Shown here: positions 7,578 through 10,027 of the stretch, piece by piece
Layout: every line of letters begins with the position of its first letter
How positions within the stretch are numbered: the stretch's first letter is position 1
From: Polyrhizophydium stewartii
Taxonomy: Eukaryota > Chytridiomycota > Chytridiomycetes > Rhizophydiales
NCBI GenBank assembly: GCA_027604665.1
Contig: JADGIZ010000695.1
Coordinates: forward strand, 1 to 10,027
Length of the DNA stretch: 10,027 nucleotides
Direction: 5' to 3'
Made by a program: the position numbers and the translations under genes
Notes under the pieces: model-generated
Databases searched by the model: none
Seen by the model: only the letters and a program-made list of their open reading frames with translations
What the model was told of the DNA's origin: nothing

Positions 7578-8897
7578 ATGGACCAGGACCTGACGGCGGT
7601 CTCGTTCAAGGACACGGGCTTCCTCCAGCAGGCAAGCAGAAGGCGCATGCGCGGCGCACGGTCGCGGCGCACGTCTGGTGCCGCGCAGCGCTGACCGCGC
7701 GGAGCCGGCCGGCCGACCAGTGGGGGCTGCACGAGTTCAACGTGCTCGACTACTTTGCTATGAGCCAGTTCTACGACAACTCGTGCCTCAACGAGCAGGT
7801 CAAGATGCAGGCCCGCTTCAACGCACTCGAGGCCGCGCAGCTTGACCGCCGGTGCGGGCTGCTCCAGCGTCTGCAGGAGCTTCACCGGCACGGCTGACGG
7901 CGCTTGCCGCATCCACTCGCAGGCAGATGAAGGGCATCGAGTACGACCTGGCCTACTTTTCCCGCCAGCCGAGCTTGTTTGTGATTGTCAAGCAGAACCG
8001 CATGAGCCCAACCAAGACGGAGCTGATTGCCGTGTATTATATTGTCGAGGGCACCATCTATCAGTCCCCAAACTTGCTGCACCTCCTCGCCAACCGAGTC
8101 GTGGGTTCTCCCCGCTGTCGCTTCGCTGGCCAGCACAGCTGCCGGGCTGACCCGCCGCCCTCAAACGCAGCGCACCTCGCTTTACTTTAGCCAGCAGGCT
8201 CTCAAAAAGGCATCCGAGGCGTACCGGTATCACCCTATTCTGGGCTATCGCTGGTCTACCGATCCAGACCTCTTTGAGCATCTCCACAGATCGAACGAGG
8301 AGCGCAAGCGCCTCAACGCACATCACGAAGAGAGCTCTGTTGCTCCGCAAACGGATGACCAAAGTGGGTCGAACAAGCAAACCCAGAACCATGTCGAGCA
8401 GACGTCTGCTGCTGCCGTGACCTCGCTTGACGAGCAGCGGCGAGCATTCCACTTCAGCCAACGTCTCGACGACCTTATCGCAGCAACGTTTCAAGCGGAA
8501 CCGCAGCAGTCAGCGCAGACGGGGCTGAGTGACATCACCGCCGCGCATGCAGGCTCGACCATCCCAGGAACTGGAGTTCGATATCAGGCACTCGTAGCCG
8601 AGAGCACCCGTGACGACATGAGCGTAGCCGGGTCAACTGCAGACGCACGCTCAGGGTCAATATTAGCCCGCACGTCGTCCCAAGCATCGACAGATGCTGG
8701 TGCAAAGGTGATTTCGAAAATCAAGAGCTTTCTGTTTCTCTGGATGCGTTTGCATGGGCTGACTGTGCACTTTTGATTGAGCACCTCAGAATGTCTCGCA
8801 GGCCGCGAAATCTGGACAAGCCAAGCGCAAACAGCAGACAGTATTTGCGGGATCCGAGGTGCCATCCACAGATGCTCTGTTCAAACGCAAGCGATAA
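7578..8897 (+). CDS. MED6: Mediator complex subunit 6 (MED6)
   Basis: Exons are 7578-7631, 7721-7851, 7923-8100, 8171-8707 and 8790-8897. The introns are 89, 71, 70 and 82 nt, and 1008 coding nt give 335 aa. MED6 is a conserved head-module subunit of Mediator, which links transcription factors to RNA polymerase II in the nucleus. The spliced protein shows the family blocks in order: VSFKDTGFLQQWGLHEF, NVLDYFAMSQFYDNSC, NEQVKMQ, MKGIEYDL, FVIVKQNR, YYIVEGTIYQSPNL and YRYHPILGYRW. The 19-residue spacing between NRV and YHP equals that of the human protein as I recall it. From about residue 155 the sequence is polar and low in complexity. The last exon gives a basic tail (GQAKRKQQ, LFKRKR), as is common in MED6. 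The start context gacATGg is good. Intron 1 appears to be GC-AG. Without the last splice the protein would end at 8776 with a hydrophobic tail. Confidence 0.93.
7632..7720 (+). other. Probable GC-AG intron 1 of MED6
   Basis: The junction CAG/GCAAGC matches the usual form of the rare GC donor, with strong pairing elsewhere to compensate. A GCGCTGACC branch-like site and a gaccAG acceptor follow. Splicing joins LQQ to WGLHEF at exactly the spacing expected for MED6. Reading straight through hits an in-frame TGA. GT donors further along would add unrelated Arg-rich residues. Confidence 0.78.
8708..8789 (+). other. Last intron of MED6, alternative C-terminus if retained
   Basis: The donor is GTGATT after GCAAAG. 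A GGGCTGACT branch-like site lies about 30 nt before the acceptor cctCAG. Retention would stop at 8774-8776 with a hydrophobic tail. Splicing adds 35 residues that are basic and polar. The spliced form is more plausible for a nuclear protein, but no strong family block confirms this exon. Confidence 0.68.
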
Positions 8898-8990
8898 TCG
8901 GCCCTCGCCGCGATTGTTGCTCCGCTCATTCAACCAACAAAATGAAGCGGCGGCGCAAGGGGCCGATTCATTGGTGCTACAGCAAAAGCT
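8898..8990. other. Convergent intergenic spacer, MED6 / OYE
   Basis: The stop codons of two convergent genes are 93 nt apart, so their 3' UTRs must be very short or overlap on opposite strands. An AT-richer stretch near 8926-8945 could supply 3'-end signals. No other feature is visible. Confidence 0.55.

Positions 8991-10027
<1,037 letters not shown>

Noticed and set aside
5688..8969. Shared short word CAAGGGGCCGATT near 5687 and again near 8956
   Set aside because: It is a single 13-nt match at unrelated positions, one in coding and one in intergenic DNA. There is no flanking similarity or repeat structure.

Overview
The window reads as nuclear DNA of a fungus or close fungal relative. It is GC-rich and gene-dense, and every recognisable protein is broken by short spliceosomal introns. 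I placed 19 introns of 53 to 129 nt, most of them 62 to 94 nt. They end in AG and often carry a CTGAC/CTAAC-like branch site shortly before it. All genes are typically eukaryotic: an ER glucosidase subunit, a Mediator subunit, a BTB protein and an MCT-type transporter. A homolog of animal SANBR (KIAA1841) beside a fungal-style gene architecture suggests an early-diverging (chytrid-like) lineage. That placement is inference and I cannot name the species.

Layout, left to right: (1) 1-256, no gene recognised. (2) 257-2032, minus strand, a five-exon monocarboxylate-transporter-family MFS permease. (3) 2033-2567, a divergent intergenic region that must hold both promoters. (4) 2568-4412, plus strand, a four-exon glucosidase II beta subunit. 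(5) 4413-4713, intergenic with a C10 tract. (6) 4714-7502, plus strand, a seven-exon SANBR-like BTB and Cys/His-rich protein. (7) 7503-7577, a 75-nt spacer with a GC-rich inverted repeat. (8) 7578-8897, plus strand, five-exon MED6, whose first intron is best read as GC-AG. (9) 8898-8990, a convergent spacer. (10) 8991-10027, minus strand, the 3' part of a class III (YqjM-like) Old Yellow Enzyme that runs off the right edge.

The exon joins were worked out by hand from conserved protein blocks. In every complete model the summed exon length is a multiple of three: 1509, 1548, 2367 and 1008 nt. The genes do not form a pathway. They look like unrelated housekeeping and accessory genes packed closely: ER glycoprotein quality control, transcription, membrane transport, flavin redox chemistry, and an uncharacterised BTB regulator. 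The SANBR-like gene is the most interesting item.
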